DNA of 64,000 nt, from assembly GCF_016862195.1 (NCBI RefSeq), contig NZ_BOMM01000028.1:62001-126000 (forward strand), given 5' to 3'. Numbering within the stretch: the first letter of the stretch is position 1; every line of letters begins with the position of its first letter. Made by a program: the position numbers and the translations under genes. Under the pieces are notes generated by a model that was not told the DNA's origin, did not search any database, and saw only the letters and a program-made list of their open reading frames with translations. This DNA is from Paractinoplanes ferrugineus. GTDB lineage: Bacteria > Actinomycetota > Actinomycetes > Mycobacteriales > Micromonosporaceae. Shown piece after piece: positions 55,267 through 64,000 of the stretch.

Positions 55267-56025
55267 ATGATCCTGGTCACCGGCGGCACCGGCACGCTCG
55301 GCGCCCACGTGGTCCCGCTGCTGCGACGGGCCGGCCACGAGGTGCGGATCCTCAGCCGCGGCCACGGCGCGGACCTCGCCACCGGCCGGAACGTGGACGC
55401 CGCCCTGGCCGGCGTGCACACCGTGCTCCATCTGGCCGGCTCCCGGACCGGCGACGGCGACAAGGCCCGCACCCTGGTCCGCGCGGCCGAGCGGGCCGGC
55501 CGCCCGCACCTCGTCCACATCTCGGTGGTCGGATGTGAACGGATTCCGGTGCGCACCGCCGTCGACCGCGGCGGCTTCGGCTACTTCGCCGAGAAGCGCG
55601 ACGCGGAACTCGTCATCGAGAATTCGGCACTGCCGTGGACGATGTTGCGCGCCACCCAGTTCCACGATCTGACCCGCAACCTCGCCCGCGGTGCCGCGCG
55701 GCTCCCGGTGATGCCCGCCTTCGCCGGCGTCCACTTCCAGCCGGTCGACACCGCCGAGGTGGCGGCCCGGCTGGTGGGGCTGGCGCTGGGCGAACCGGCG
55801 GGCCTCGTGCCGGAGCTGGCCGGCCCCCGCCCGTACGCCATGGCCGAGCTGTTCCGCACCTACCTGCGAGCAACCGGCCGGCGCCGGGCGATCGTGTCCT
55901 TGCGGGGCGCGGGCGGCGCCTACCGGGCGGTGCGGTCCGGGGCCAACCTGCCCCTGGCGGGCGCCGACCTCGGCACCGTGACCTGGGAGGACTTCCTGTC
56001 CACCGCGGCTCAGTCCACCCGGTAG
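55267..56025 (+). CDS. NmrA-like NAD(P)-binding oxidoreductase
   Basis: A 252-residue Rossmann protein of the atypical SDR/NmrA group: ILVTGGTGTLGAHVVPLLRRAGHEVRILSR at the N-terminus, VHTVLHLAGS, HLVHISVVG, then LPWTMLRATQF. The classical YxxxK is FAEKRDAELV, with phenylalanine for tyrosine. ATG 55267 has GGGAGAG just upstream. Divergent from the ECF41-like sigma gene and probably its target (inference from the family's usual context). Confidence 0.85.
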   Translation: MILVTGGTGTLGAHVVPLLRRAGHEVRILSRGHGADLATGRNVDAALAGVHTVLHLAGSRTGDGDKARTLVRAAERAGRPHLVHISVVGCERIPVRTAVDRGGFGYFAEKRDAELVIENSALPWTMLRATQFHDLTRNLARGAARLPVMPAFAGVHFQPVDTAEVAARLVGLALGEPAGLVPELAGPRPYAMAELFRTYLRATGRRRAIVSLRGAGGAYRAVRSGANLPLAGADLGTVTWEDFLSTAAQSTR

Positions 56026-56123
56026 GGGTCGCGACCGGGGCCGCGCACGGCGTCCGCCGCCGCCTCGGCGGGCGCCGGCACGAGGGTGTGAACCGCGCGA
56101 CCGGTGCGCCCGTTGCCATCGCG

Positions 56124-58079
56124 TCAGGGCTGGCTTACTCCCGGGGCGCCGGTTTCGAGGTGACCGACCAGGCGGCGGACGTAGTGGGGGTCGAGGTCGC
56201 TCGTCACCGACAGGTCGTACCAGTCGTGGTGCCGCGGCACGTGGCGGACCTGGCTCTGGCCCGGGTTGAGGCGGACCACGGTGTGCTCGCCGCCGTAGGC
56301 GTCGGTCAGCACGACGCGGGTGGGCCGGGCCGACGGGTTGGCCAGGGTCAGCCGGGTGTCGCGGATGGTGGCCTCGACGCCGTTGCCCCGGAAGCGGCGC
56401 AGAAAGCCGTTCGGGCCGTGCACCGTGATGTCGGAGGTGTCCGGCCAGATCCCGGTCAGGTGCGTACGGGCGGCGGCCGTGTAGGTGCGTGGCTCGCCAT
56501 CGGCCTCGGTCACGTAGAACACGGCTCCGGCGTCGCCGCGGCTGGCGAACGTCACCCGCAGCTGACCGGCGGCGTACCGGGCGTCGGCGGCCAGGTCGTA
56601 GCGCAGGGGGCGGGCCGGGCGTACGCCGGGCTCGGGTGCCGGCAGTTCTGGCGAGGCCGGGGGCTGCGGGACGAAGTCGGGGTGCCGGCGGCGGTCGGCG
56701 GGCGCGTACGCCGAGGTGTCGGGCAGTGCGGGCGTCGCCGGGCGGGTCTTGCCGAAATCGAAGGCGGCCGTGAGGTCGCCGCAGATCGCGCGCCGCCACG
56801 GCGAGATGTTGGGTTCGCGCACACCGAACCGTTTCTCCACGAAGCGCACGATCGAGGTGTGGTCGAAGGTCTCCGAGCAGACGAAACCCCCGGTGCTCCA
56901 GGGCGAGACGACGAGCATCGGGACGCGCTGGCCGAGGCCGTACGGGCCGGCGACGTGTCCGCCTTCGGCCGCCCGGAACTCGTCGCGCAGGTCGACGGTG
57001 GAGTTGCCGGCGGTCGGGTAGGGCGGGACGACATGGTCGTAGAAACCGTCGTTCTCGTCGTACGTGATGAACAGTGCCGTCCTCGCCCAGACCTTGGGGT
57101 CGGCGGTGAGCGCGTCGAGCACCTGCGCGATGTACCAGGCGCCGTAGTTCGCCGGCCAGTTCGGGTGTTCCGTGTACGCCTCGGGCGCGACGATCCAGGA
57201 CACCTGCGGCAGCTTGCCGGTCAGCACGTCGTCGCGCAGCGGGGCGAACATGTCCTCGCCGGCCTTGAGGTTCGTGCCGGTGCGCGCCTTCTCGAAGAGC
57301 GGCGAGCCGGGCGCGGCCTCGCGGTACTTGTCGAAGTAGAGCAGCGAGTTGTCGCCGTAGTTGCCGATGAACGGGTCCGCCGTCCAGCCCCAGGAACCGG
57401 CCGCGTCCAGTCCGTCGCCGACGTCCTGGTAGATCTTCCACGAGACGCCGGCCGCCTCGAGCCGCTCCGGGTAGGTCGTCCAGTCGTAGCCGAGCTCGTC
57501 GTTGGTCACGACCGGGCCGCCGCCCGTCCCGTCGTTGCCGGTGTAACCGGTCCACATGTAGTAGCGGTTCGGGTCGGTCGGACCCATCAGGCTGCAGTGG
57601 TACGCGTCGCAGACGGTGAAGTTGTCGGCGAGCGCGTAGTGGAACGGGATGTCGTCCCGGGTCAGGTAGGCCATCGTGGTCGCCGACTTGGCCGGGACCC
57701 ACCTGTCGTACCGTCCGCCGTTGAACGCCTGGTGGCCGTCGTTCCAGCCGTGCGGCAGGTCCTGCAGGAACCGCATGCCCAGGTCGTCGCCGTCGGGCCG
57801 GAACGGCAGGACGCCGTCCTGGTTCCACACCGGATTGCCGTCGGGCAGCGTCACGGGGGTGCGGTCACCGAACCCGCGGACGCCGCGCAACGCCCCGAAG
57901 TAGTGGTCGAAGGAGCGGTTCTCCTGCATGAGGACCACGATGTGCTCGACGTCGGCGATCGTGCCGGTGCGGCGGTCGGCCGGGACGGCCGCGGCGCGGG
58001 CGATGCTCGGCGACAGCGCGGCCATGGCGGTGGCGCCACCGGCGAGCGTGAGGAATCCGCGGCGGTTGATGCGTTCCAT
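56124..58079 (-). CDS. Tat-exported phospholipase C, phosphocholine-specific type
   Basis: A 651-residue extracellular phosphoesterase. Tat signal RINRRGFLTLAGG at the N-terminus; catalytic domain with IVVLMQENRSFDHYFG, NDGHQAFNGG, MGPTDPNRYYMWTG and ITYDENDGFYDHV, typical of the non-hemolytic PlcC/acid phosphatase group; and two C-terminal DUF756 beta domains (from about residue 470). It cleaves phospholipid head groups, yielding phosphate and organic substrates, which links it functionally to the phosphate transporters at the start of the window. It is normally induced by phosphate starvation. Confidence 0.92.
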   Translation of the reverse strand: MERINRRGFLTLAGGATAMAALSPSIARAAAVPADRRTGTIADVEHIVVLMQENRSFDHYFGALRGVRGFGDRTPVTLPDGNPVWNQDGVLPFRPDGDDLGMRFLQDLPHGWNDGHQAFNGGRYDRWVPAKSATTMAYLTRDDIPFHYALADNFTVCDAYHCSLMGPTDPNRYYMWTGYTGNDGTGGGPVVTNDELGYDWTTYPERLEAAGVSWKIYQDVGDGLDAAGSWGWTADPFIGNYGDNSLLYFDKYREAAPGSPLFEKARTGTNLKAGEDMFAPLRDDVLTGKLPQVSWIVAPEAYTEHPNWPANYGAWYIAQVLDALTADPKVWARTALFITYDENDGFYDHVVPPYPTAGNSTVDLRDEFRAAEGGHVAGPYGLGQRVPMLVVSPWSTGGFVCSETFDHTSIVRFVEKRFGVREPNISPWRRAICGDLTAAFDFGKTRPATPALPDTSAYAPADRRRHPDFVPQPPASPELPAPEPGVRPARPLRYDLAADARYAAGQLRVTFASRGDAGAVFYVTEADGEPRTYTAAARTHLTGIWPDTSDITVHGPNGFLRRFRGNGVEATIRDTRLTLANPSARPTRVVLTDAYGGEHTVVRLNPGQSQVRHVPRHHDWYDLSVTSDLDPHYVRRLVGHLETGAPGVSQP

Positions 58080-58121
58080 GCCGGCCAGTCTCGACCCGGC
58101 CCGGCCGGCGGAAAAGTCCGG

Positions 58122-59912
58122 TCAGGCGAACTCGCGGCGATCGTCAGGTAGACGCGACGTCACGCCCCGGCGATCGAGCAGCTCCAGAAGGGGCACCGCG
58201 ACCCGCCGGGTGGTGTCGAGCTCTTTGCGGGCCTCGCTGATCGTGAACGGCCGGCCGAGTCGCCGCAGCCGCTCGGCCGCCTCCGGCACCGCCGTCGCCC
58301 GGAGCACCACCTTGGGCGCGAGCTGGACCAGCAACCCGGCCCGCACCCCCGCCGCCTGCTGCCGGACCCCCAACCCAAGCTCGATGAGCTGGTACGCCTC
58401 GGGCGCGGCGAACGGCGGCCGACCGGCGAACGCCTTGTCCACGGCCGCGACCAGTTCGGCCGGGAGGCCGGCGGGCCCGGTCCCGACCCGCCCGTCGCCG
58501 ATCCGCCCGTCGCTGATCCGCAGTGGCGGCTCGACCAGGGCCTCGACCAGGGCACGAGCGGGCAGGCCGAGGCGGTGCCGCAGGGCCTCCACCGGGGCAC
58601 CCGGCTCCAGCGGGTGCGCCTCGCGATAGGCGGTGACCTCGGCGCCCAGGCGTTCGGCGAGGGCCGCCCAGTGCGCCGGGTCGGCATACCAGTCCCCCGT
58701 GACCGGCCCCCGGACCGCGCCAGCGTCCTGCGGGCCGGCGTCCTGCGGGTCGGGGGCCGGGACTCCCATGGCGGTCAGGTCGGGGGCGCGGATCAGGAGG
58801 CGGCGGCGGAGCTCGCCGGCCAGGGACGGGGTGCCGGTCATGGTGGCCAGGTCGGCGGCCCGGGCCGCGGCGGCGCCCCGGCGGGTCAGGCCCGGGGGCC
58901 GGACGTCCAGGACGGTGGCGCCGCCGGCTATGTGGTGCCGGCCGGGATCCCGGAGCAGGGCGCGGTCACCGATGCGCAGCGGAAGGGGGTGGGACAGCCG
59001 CAGGCGGCACGTGTCCGGGCCCAGCGGACGGACCCGCGCGGGCACGGCGGCCGAGCCGATGTGCACCGTGACCGACTGCGGAAGGTCCTTGACCGGATCA
59101 CCGGCCAGCCGCACGTCGACGAGGTCGGTCGGCCGGAAACTCCCGGGCGTCAGCAGGGCGTCGCCCCGGGACAGCTTCTCCGTCGGCACGCCCCGGAGGT
59201 TCACCGCGACCCGGGCGACCGCGGTCACGGACGTCTCGGCCGCCCCGAGCGCCTGCAGGCCGCGGACCCGCACCAGCGAACCACCCAGGGCCAGCTCGTC
59301 GCCCACGGCAATCGTCCCCCCGCCGAGGGTGCCGGTGACGACCGTGCCGGCCCCCTTGACGGTGAAGACGCGGTCGAGGAAGAACCGCACCGGCCCGCCG
59401 GGCTCGGGCGAGGGCACCGCGGCGACGAGACGATCGAGGGCGACGCGCAGGTCGTCGAGCCCGGCCCCGGTGACGGCGCTGACGGCGACCGCCGCGACGG
59501 CGCCCAGACCGGTGGGCGCGATCCGCTCGCGGGCCTGCGCCAGCGCCGCCGCCGGGTCGGCCAGGTCGGACCGGGTCACCACCAGCAGGCCGTGGCGCAC
59601 CCCGAGCGCGTCCAGGGCGGCCAGGTGCTCGGCCGACTGCGGCATCCAGCCCTCGTCGGCCGCCACCACGATCATCGCGGCCGGCACCGGGCCCACGCCG
59701 GCCAGCATGTTGGCCACGAACCGCTCGTGACCCGGCACGTCGACGAACGCCACGGTCCCGCCCGACGGCAGGGTGGTCCACGCGAACCCGAGGTCGATCG
59801 TCATACCGCGGCGGCGCTCCTCGGCCCAGCGGTCCGGTTCCATCCCGGTCAGCGCGCGCACCAGGGTGGACTTGCCGTGATCGACGTGGCCGGCGGTCGC
59901 TACCACGTGCAC
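58122..59912 (-). CDS. selB: Selenocysteine-specific elongation factor SelB
   Basis: A 596-residue GTPase that brings Sec-tRNA(Sec) to the ribosome at UGA codons marked by a SECIS hairpin. G1 is GHVDHGKS, G3 is DVPGHERF and G4 reads TRSD, an arginine in place of the usual lysine. Elongation-factor beta domains follow, then C-terminal winged-helix domains that bind the SECIS (residues about 360-596). The GTG start lies two bases after the selA stop, so the two are co-translated. The nearby formate dehydrogenase is the evident client. Confidence 0.95.
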   Translation of the reverse strand: MHVVATAGHVDHGKSTLVRALTGMEPDRWAEERRRGMTIDLGFAWTTLPSGGTVAFVDVPGHERFVANMLAGVGPVPAAMIVVAADEGWMPQSAEHLAALDALGVRHGLLVVTRSDLADPAAALAQARERIAPTGLGAVAAVAVSAVTGAGLDDLRVALDRLVAAVPSPEPGGPVRFFLDRVFTVKGAGTVVTGTLGGGTIAVGDELALGGSLVRVRGLQALGAAETSVTAVARVAVNLRGVPTEKLSRGDALLTPGSFRPTDLVDVRLAGDPVKDLPQSVTVHIGSAAVPARVRPLGPDTCRLRLSHPLPLRIGDRALLRDPGRHHIAGGATVLDVRPPGLTRRGAAAARAADLATMTGTPSLAGELRRRLLIRAPDLTAMGVPAPDPQDAGPQDAGAVRGPVTGDWYADPAHWAALAERLGAEVTAYREAHPLEPGAPVEALRHRLGLPARALVEALVEPPLRISDGRIGDGRVGTGPAGLPAELVAAVDKAFAGRPPFAAPEAYQLIELGLGVRQQAAGVRAGLLVQLAPKVVLRATAVPEAAERLRRLGRPFTISEARKELDTTRRVAVPLLELLDRRGVTSRLPDDRREFA

Positions 59913-59914
59913 GG

Positions 59915-61201
59915 TCAGGCCACCGCCAGCACGGCCGCGACCACGTCGGCGTCCCGTTCCGGGGGCACGCAGCGCAGGTCGAGAAGCAGCCTCCCACCCG
60001 CGACGCGGCCGACGACCGGCGTCGCGTTCGTGCGCAGCCCGGACGCGTACCTCTCAGGCAGCGACAAGGACCACGACGGGAGCCGGACGTCCGGCGCTCC
60101 GCCGCCACCGACGACCGCGACCGACTCGGTGAGGGTGACCGGGATGCCGTTGCCCTCGAGTTCTGCCAGGACGCGCAGGGTCCGCTCGCGCAGGGCCGCC
60201 GGATCGGTGCGCAGCGCCCGCCAGACGGGGGTCTCCGGGCCGGTGAGGGTGGCCTGCAGGGCCGCGAGGGTGAGCTTGTCGACGCGCAACGCCCGGGCGA
60301 GGGGGTGCCGCCGCAGTCGTTCCACCAGGGCGGCGTCGCCGAGGATGAGCCCGGCTTGAGGGCCGCCGAGCAGTTTGTCCGCCGAGGCGATGACGAGATC
60401 GGCGCCGTCCTTCAGGGTGCCGGCCGCGTCCGGTTCATCGGGCAGCAGGGGGTCGGCGCTCAGCAGCCCCGAGCCGATGTCGGCGACCACCGGGAGGTCG
60501 AGCCGGGCCAGCTCGGCGACGGTGGCCCCGCTCGTGAATCCGCTGATCGTGAAGTTGGACGGATGCACCTTGAGGATGAAGCCCGACGCCGGACCTATCG
60601 CGTCTTCATAGTCTGCGACGGACGTGCGGTTCGTCGTGCCGACCTCGCGCAGCCGCGCCCCGGTCGACTCGAGCAGATCCGGCAGCCGGAAACCGTCGCC
60701 GATCTCCACCATCTCGCCCCGGCTGACGATGATCTCCCGGCCGGCCGCCAGCGCGGTGGCGGCGAGCACCAGGGCCGCGGCCCCGTTGTTGACCACGTGC
60801 ACCGCCCCGGCGGCGGGCACCGCGTCGTGCAGCGCCTTCAGGGCGGTCCGGCCCCGCTTGGCCCGCAGGCCGCTGGCCAGATCCATCTCGACGTCGGTGT
60901 TCCCGGCCGCCGCGAGCACCGCTTCCCGCGCCGCGTCGGAGAGCGGCGCCCGCCCGAGGTTGGTGTGCAGCACGACCCCGGTGGCGTTGAGCACCGGCCG
61001 CAACCCGCCGGCCGGCCCGGCGAGCGCGGCCACCGCCGCGTCGGCCACCCCGCCGGGCGCCAGCACACCCGCCCGCACCAGGTCCTGAGCGGCGACGACG
61101 GCCGCCTTGACGGCCACCCGGCCGAGCCGGTCGGCGGCGTCGCTCAGCCGGGGATCGGCAAGGACGACATCGGTACGCGGCACCAGCCGCCGGGGATCCA
61201 C
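59915..61201 (-). CDS. selA: L-seryl-tRNA(Sec) selenium transferase SelA
   Basis: A 428-residue PLP enzyme that converts seryl-tRNA(Sec) to selenocysteyl-tRNA(Sec) with selenophosphate. Signatures: VLNATGVVLHTNLGRAPLSD, VNNGAAALVLAATAL, SRGEMVEIGDGFRLPDLLE, LKVHPSNF and the PLP lysine in IASADKLLGGPQAGLI. The start is GTG with a G-rich stretch upstream. It is first of a selA-selB pair. The selenophosphate synthetase gene and tRNA(Sec) were not found in the window. Confidence 0.96.
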   Translation of the reverse strand: MDPRRLVPRTDVVLADPRLSDAADRLGRVAVKAAVVAAQDLVRAGVLAPGGVADAAVAALAGPAGGLRPVLNATGVVLHTNLGRAPLSDAAREAVLAAAGNTDVEMDLASGLRAKRGRTALKALHDAVPAAGAVHVVNNGAAALVLAATALAAGREIIVSRGEMVEIGDGFRLPDLLESTGARLREVGTTNRTSVADYEDAIGPASGFILKVHPSNFTISGFTSGATVAELARLDLPVVADIGSGLLSADPLLPDEPDAAGTLKDGADLVIASADKLLGGPQAGLILGDAALVERLRRHPLARALRVDKLTLAALQATLTGPETPVWRALRTDPAALRERTLRVLAELEGNGIPVTLTESVAVVGGGGAPDVRLPSWSLSLPERYASGLRTNATPVVGRVAGGRLLLDLRCVPPERDADVVAAVLAVA

Positions 61202-61414
61202 GCCCCCAATTTAGGCCGCCCGCAGGAACTCGGCCGGGCGGAGCCCTCGACAAGCCCACGAGCCCACGATGTGGAACGGGGGCCTTGATCAACCGGCCGA
61301 GGACCGCGCCGTGCCCGCCCGGCGGCGGGGCTGACCCCCGCCGCGCGGGCCGACCCCCGCCGCCGGGATCGCCATCGGGCGACGGGAGCGGAGCCCGGCG
61401 GCGGGGCGAACGCC

Positions 61415-61837
61415 TTATTGCTGCGGCGGGACGGCACCCGGCTGACCGGCCGGCTGAGCACCCGGGTGGGCACCCGGCTGGGCACCCGGCTGGCCGTACT
61501 GGGCCGGCGGCTGGGCGGGGTGGCCCGCCGGGGCCATCGGCTGGCCGGCGTAGGCCGGGTGGGCGGCCTGGATCTCCTCGGCACGGGCCTTGCGGGCCTT
61601 GACCATCTGGATCACGGCGAGGACCGGCACGGCGAACGCGTAGAAGAAGATGCGCACCTCGCCGCCCTCGAAGAAGGCCAGCAGGTAGACCGAGTAGGCC
61701 AGGAAGGCCACGGCGGCGATGCCGTCGAAGATGCGGGCGCCCTTGGACTGGCCGAAGCCGGCCAGGCCGAGCACCGCGAGAAGGATGGCGCTGACGAAGA
61801 GCAGCGCGATGTAGCCGTAGAAGGCACCGTCGGACAC
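61415..61837 (-). CDS. Small membrane protein with Gln/Pro-rich tail
   Basis: A 140-residue protein with three hydrophobic segments (about 5-28, 38-56, 62-80) and a flexible tail of Pro-Ala-Gln-Gly repeats (PAQYGQPGAQPGAHPGAQPAG). The GTG start has GGGGAAAA upstream. No family can be named. It is divergent from the formate dehydrogenase gene (110 bases between starts) and upstream of selA in the same direction across a 213-base gap. Confidence 0.75.
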   Translation of the reverse strand: MSDGAFYGYIALLFVSAILLAVLGLAGFGQSKGARIFDGIAAVAFLAYSVYLLAFFEGGEVRIFFYAFAVPVLAVIQMVKARKARAEEIQAAHPAYAGQPMAPAGHPAQPPAQYGQPGAQPGAHPGAQPAGQPGAVPPQQ

Positions 61838-61947
61838 GAGATTTTCCCCGTTCGATGAGTCTTGGACGGCATACCTTAAAGCTTGCTGAGACTTTCGTGG
61901 GGGCAGCCTGCGTGCGGCCGCGCCGGGGAAGGGCTAGGGTCTGATCC

Positions 61948-64000
61948 GTGGGCGTCCGGACCTGGATCGAAGGCTGGCCGGTCTACCGGCAGTTGACCGG
62001 GACCGACCCGCTGGGCCGTGGTGCCGCCGCGCAGTCGGAGCGGTCCAGATCGCTGACCGCGCGCACCGAGACCGCCGACCGGGTGGCCAAGTCGGTGTGC
62101 CCCTACTGCGCGGTCGGTTGCGGGCAGCGCATCTTCGTCAAGGACGAGAAGGTCGTGCAGATCGAGGGCGACCCCGACAGCCCGGTCTCGCGCGGGCGGC
62201 TGTGCCCCAAGGGTTCGGCCAGCCTGAGCCTGGTCACCTCGCCGCGCCGGCAGCAGCACGTCCTCTATCGCAAGCCGTTCGGCACCGACTGGGAGAAGCT
62301 CGACCTCGAGACGGCGATGGACATGATCGCCGAGCGGGTGCTCAAGGCACGCGAGCAGACCTGGGAAGACGCCGATGACGAGGGCCGCCCGCTCAATCGC
62401 ACGCTGGGCATCTCCAGCCTGGGCGGGGCGACGCTCGACAACGAAGAGAACTATCTGATCAAGAAGCTGTTCACCGCGATGGGCGCCATCCAGATCGAGA
62501 ACCAGGCGCGCATTTGACACTCCGCCACCGTTCCCGGTCTGGGAACCTCTTTCGGCCGTGGCGGGGCCACCAGCTTCCTGCAGGATCTGGTCAACGCTGA
62601 CTGCATCGTCATCCAGGGCTCGAACATGGCCGAGGCACACCCGGTCGGCTTCCAGTGGGTGGTCGAGGCCAAGAACCGGGGCGCCAAGGTCATTCACGTC
62701 GACCCGCGGTTCAGCCGGACGAGTGCGCTGGCGAACACCCACGTGCCGGTCCGGGCGGGGGCCGACATCGCGTTCCTGGGCGGGATCGTCAACTACATCC
62801 TCGGCAACGAGAAGGACTTCCGCGACTACGTCCTGGCCTACACGAACGCGTCGATGATCGTCAGCGCGAAGTACCGGGACACCGAGGACCTGGACGGGTT
62901 GTTCAGCGGGTTCGACCCGGGGACCAACACCTACGACCAGACCAGCTGGATGTACGCCGGGTCGGAGGAGCACGCCGGGGACAGCGCCGACTCGGCGGCC
63001 GGGCGGGAGACCGCGAGCGGCCTGCGGCACGAGTCGCACGGGGTGCCGGTGCCCGCCGACGTGCCGCGCGACGAGACGCTGCAGGACCCGAACTGCGTCT
63101 ACCAGATCCTCAAACGGCACTACGCCCGCTACACCCCCGAGGTCGTCGAGCAGGTCTGCGGCGTACCCCGGGAGAAGTTCCTCGAGGTCTGCGAGGCCTG
63201 GACGGCGAACTCGGGGCGGGAGCGGACGACCTGTCTGGTCTATTCGGTCGGGTGGACGCAGCACAGCGTGGGCGTGCAGTACATCCGCACCGGCGCGATC
63301 ATCCAGCTGCTGCTGGGCAACATGGGCCGGCCCGGCGGGGGTGTGCTGGCGCTGCGCGGGCACGCCAGCATCCAGGGGTCGACCGACATCCCGACGCTGT
63401 TCAACCTGCTGCCGGGCTACCTGCCGATGCCGCATCACGCGCAGCACCCGACGTTCGGCGAGTGGGTCGACGAGATCCGGCATCCGGGTCAGAAGGGCTT
63501 CTGGGCGAACGCCGAGTCCTATGCGGTGAGCCTGCTCAAGGCCTACTTCGGCGACGCCGCGACCAGGGACAACGACTGGGGGTACGGCTGGCTGCCGCGA
63601 CTGACCGGCGATCACGGTACGTACCGGCAGGCGCTCGACATGATCGACGGGAAGATCAAGGGTTACTTCCTGCTCGGCCAGAACCCGGCGGTCGGGTCGG
63701 CGCACGGCCGGGCCCAGCGGCTCGGCATGGCCAACCTGGACTGGCTGGTGGTGCGCGACCTCTACATGATCGAGAGCGCGACGTTCTGGAAGAACGGCCC
63801 CGAGGTGGAGACCGGCGAGATCACCCCGGAGAGCTGCCGCACCGAGGTGTTCTTCTTCCCGGCCGCCTCGCACGCCGAGAAGGAGGGCACGTTCACCCAG
63901 ACCCAGCGGATGCTGCAGTGGCGCGAGAAGGCGGTCGAGCCGCCCGGCGACGCGCGCAGCGACCTGTGGTTCTTCTACCACCTCGGCCGGCGGCTGAAGG
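61948..64000 (+). CDS. fdh: Formate dehydrogenase major subunit, selenocysteine-containing (partial)
   Basis: A molybdenum or tungsten bis-MGD formate dehydrogenase alpha subunit, truncated by the window end after about 684 codons. The [4Fe-4S] site is SVCPYCAVGCGQ with GRLCPKG. TGA at 62515-62517 lies in the context NQARI-U-HSATVPGLG, exactly the selenocysteine position of these enzymes (residue 190), and the same frame continues open to the window end with ADIAFLGGIVNYIL, LLGNMGRPGGGV and GYFLLGQNPAVG. An immediate bSECIS hairpin and selAB nearby confirm recoding. GTG 61948 has AGGG eight bases upstream. Automated calls may split this gene in two. Confidence 0.95.
62515..62564 (+). promoter_or_regulatory. 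UGA selenocysteine codon and bSECIS element
   Basis: TGA (62515-62517) is followed by an outer stem CCGCCAC (62522-62528) with GTGGCGG (62558-62564) and an inner stem GTTCCC (62530-62535) with GGGAAC (62541-62546) capped by GGTCT. The apical GGUCU is the loop SelB recognises in E. coli fdhF, and it starts 19 bases after the UGA, within the known window. Present inside the coding sequence. Confidence 0.9.

Noticed and set aside
61202..61414. tRNA(Sec) gene between selA and the small membrane gene
   Set aside because: I looked for an anticodon arm with TTCAAA and a GGTTCGA T-loop on both strands and found none; the region is GC-rich with short inverted repeats only.
62515..62517. Premature stop making the formate dehydrogenase a pseudogene
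   Set aside because: The frame continues perfectly, the TGA is at the selenocysteine position, a bSECIS follows and selAB are adjacent.

Overview
The window is about 70 percent GC DNA with many GTG and TTG starts, tightly packed and overlapping genes, an F420-type LLM oxidoreductase, a DUF3349 protein and a CebR-type operator. This points to an actinomycete, most likely a Micromonosporaceae (Actinoplanes-like) soil bacterium; the genus is inference. No rRNA, tRNA, CRISPR array, insertion sequence or phage gene was seen. It reads as chromosomal accessory and regulatory DNA with no obvious foreign island.

Layout. 1-3.8 kb: duplicated low-affinity phosphate transport (two PiT permeases, each followed by the same small membrane protein, plus DUF3349), with candidate PHO boxes. 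4.2-15 kb: a dioxygenase of unknown substrate, then a catabolic and uptake locus (aminotransferase and MocR regulator on the minus strand; divergent nitrilase, dihydropyrimidinase, LLM oxidoreductase and ABC importer), probably for reductive pyrimidine or hydantoin-like compounds. 15-25 kb: signalling block with two tandem membrane GGDEF-EAL proteins, an HPt protein, a receiver fused to a degenerate HD-GYP domain, a single-domain receiver, and unrelated small enzymes. 25-32 kb: PAS hybrid histidine kinase, racemase-like protein, repeat-based coiled-coil protein, an RsbW-type kinase preceded by a collapsed STAS gene, a secreted lectin-like protein and a membrane Ser/Thr kinase.

32-39.5 kb: secreted polysaccharide and protein degradation: a LacI-family regulator, a perfect CebR-type operator, an internally shortened GH3 protein, a GH5-CBM2 cellulase, two tandem DUF5666 secreted proteins and an M36/M4-like metalloprotease. 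39.5-48.7 kb: GAF sensor kinase, receiver-GAF protein, Lrp regulator divergent from alanine dehydrogenase, aldo/keto reductase, SRPBCC protein, two TetR-type regulators, a cutinase/PET-hydrolase homologue and an alpha/beta hydrolase. 48.8-58 kb: D-Ala-D-Ala carboxypeptidase, ferric-reductase-like flavocytochrome, polysaccharide deacetylase, MFS efflux protein, ECF41-like sigma factor with divergent NmrA-like reductase, and a Tat-exported phospholipase C.

58-64 kb: selenocysteine machinery. selA-selB sit next to a formate dehydrogenase gene whose reading frame runs through an in-frame TGA followed at once by a bSECIS hairpin with a GGUCU apical loop. The enzyme is therefore a selenoprotein, cut by the window end. 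The strongest second-look items are this selenoprotein, the uptake and catabolic operon with an LLM enzyme where a dihydropyrimidine dehydrogenase would be expected, the PET-hydrolase homologue, the GGDEF-EAL twins with conserved promoter geometry, and two genes (STAS and GH3) that look like products of internal in-frame deletions.
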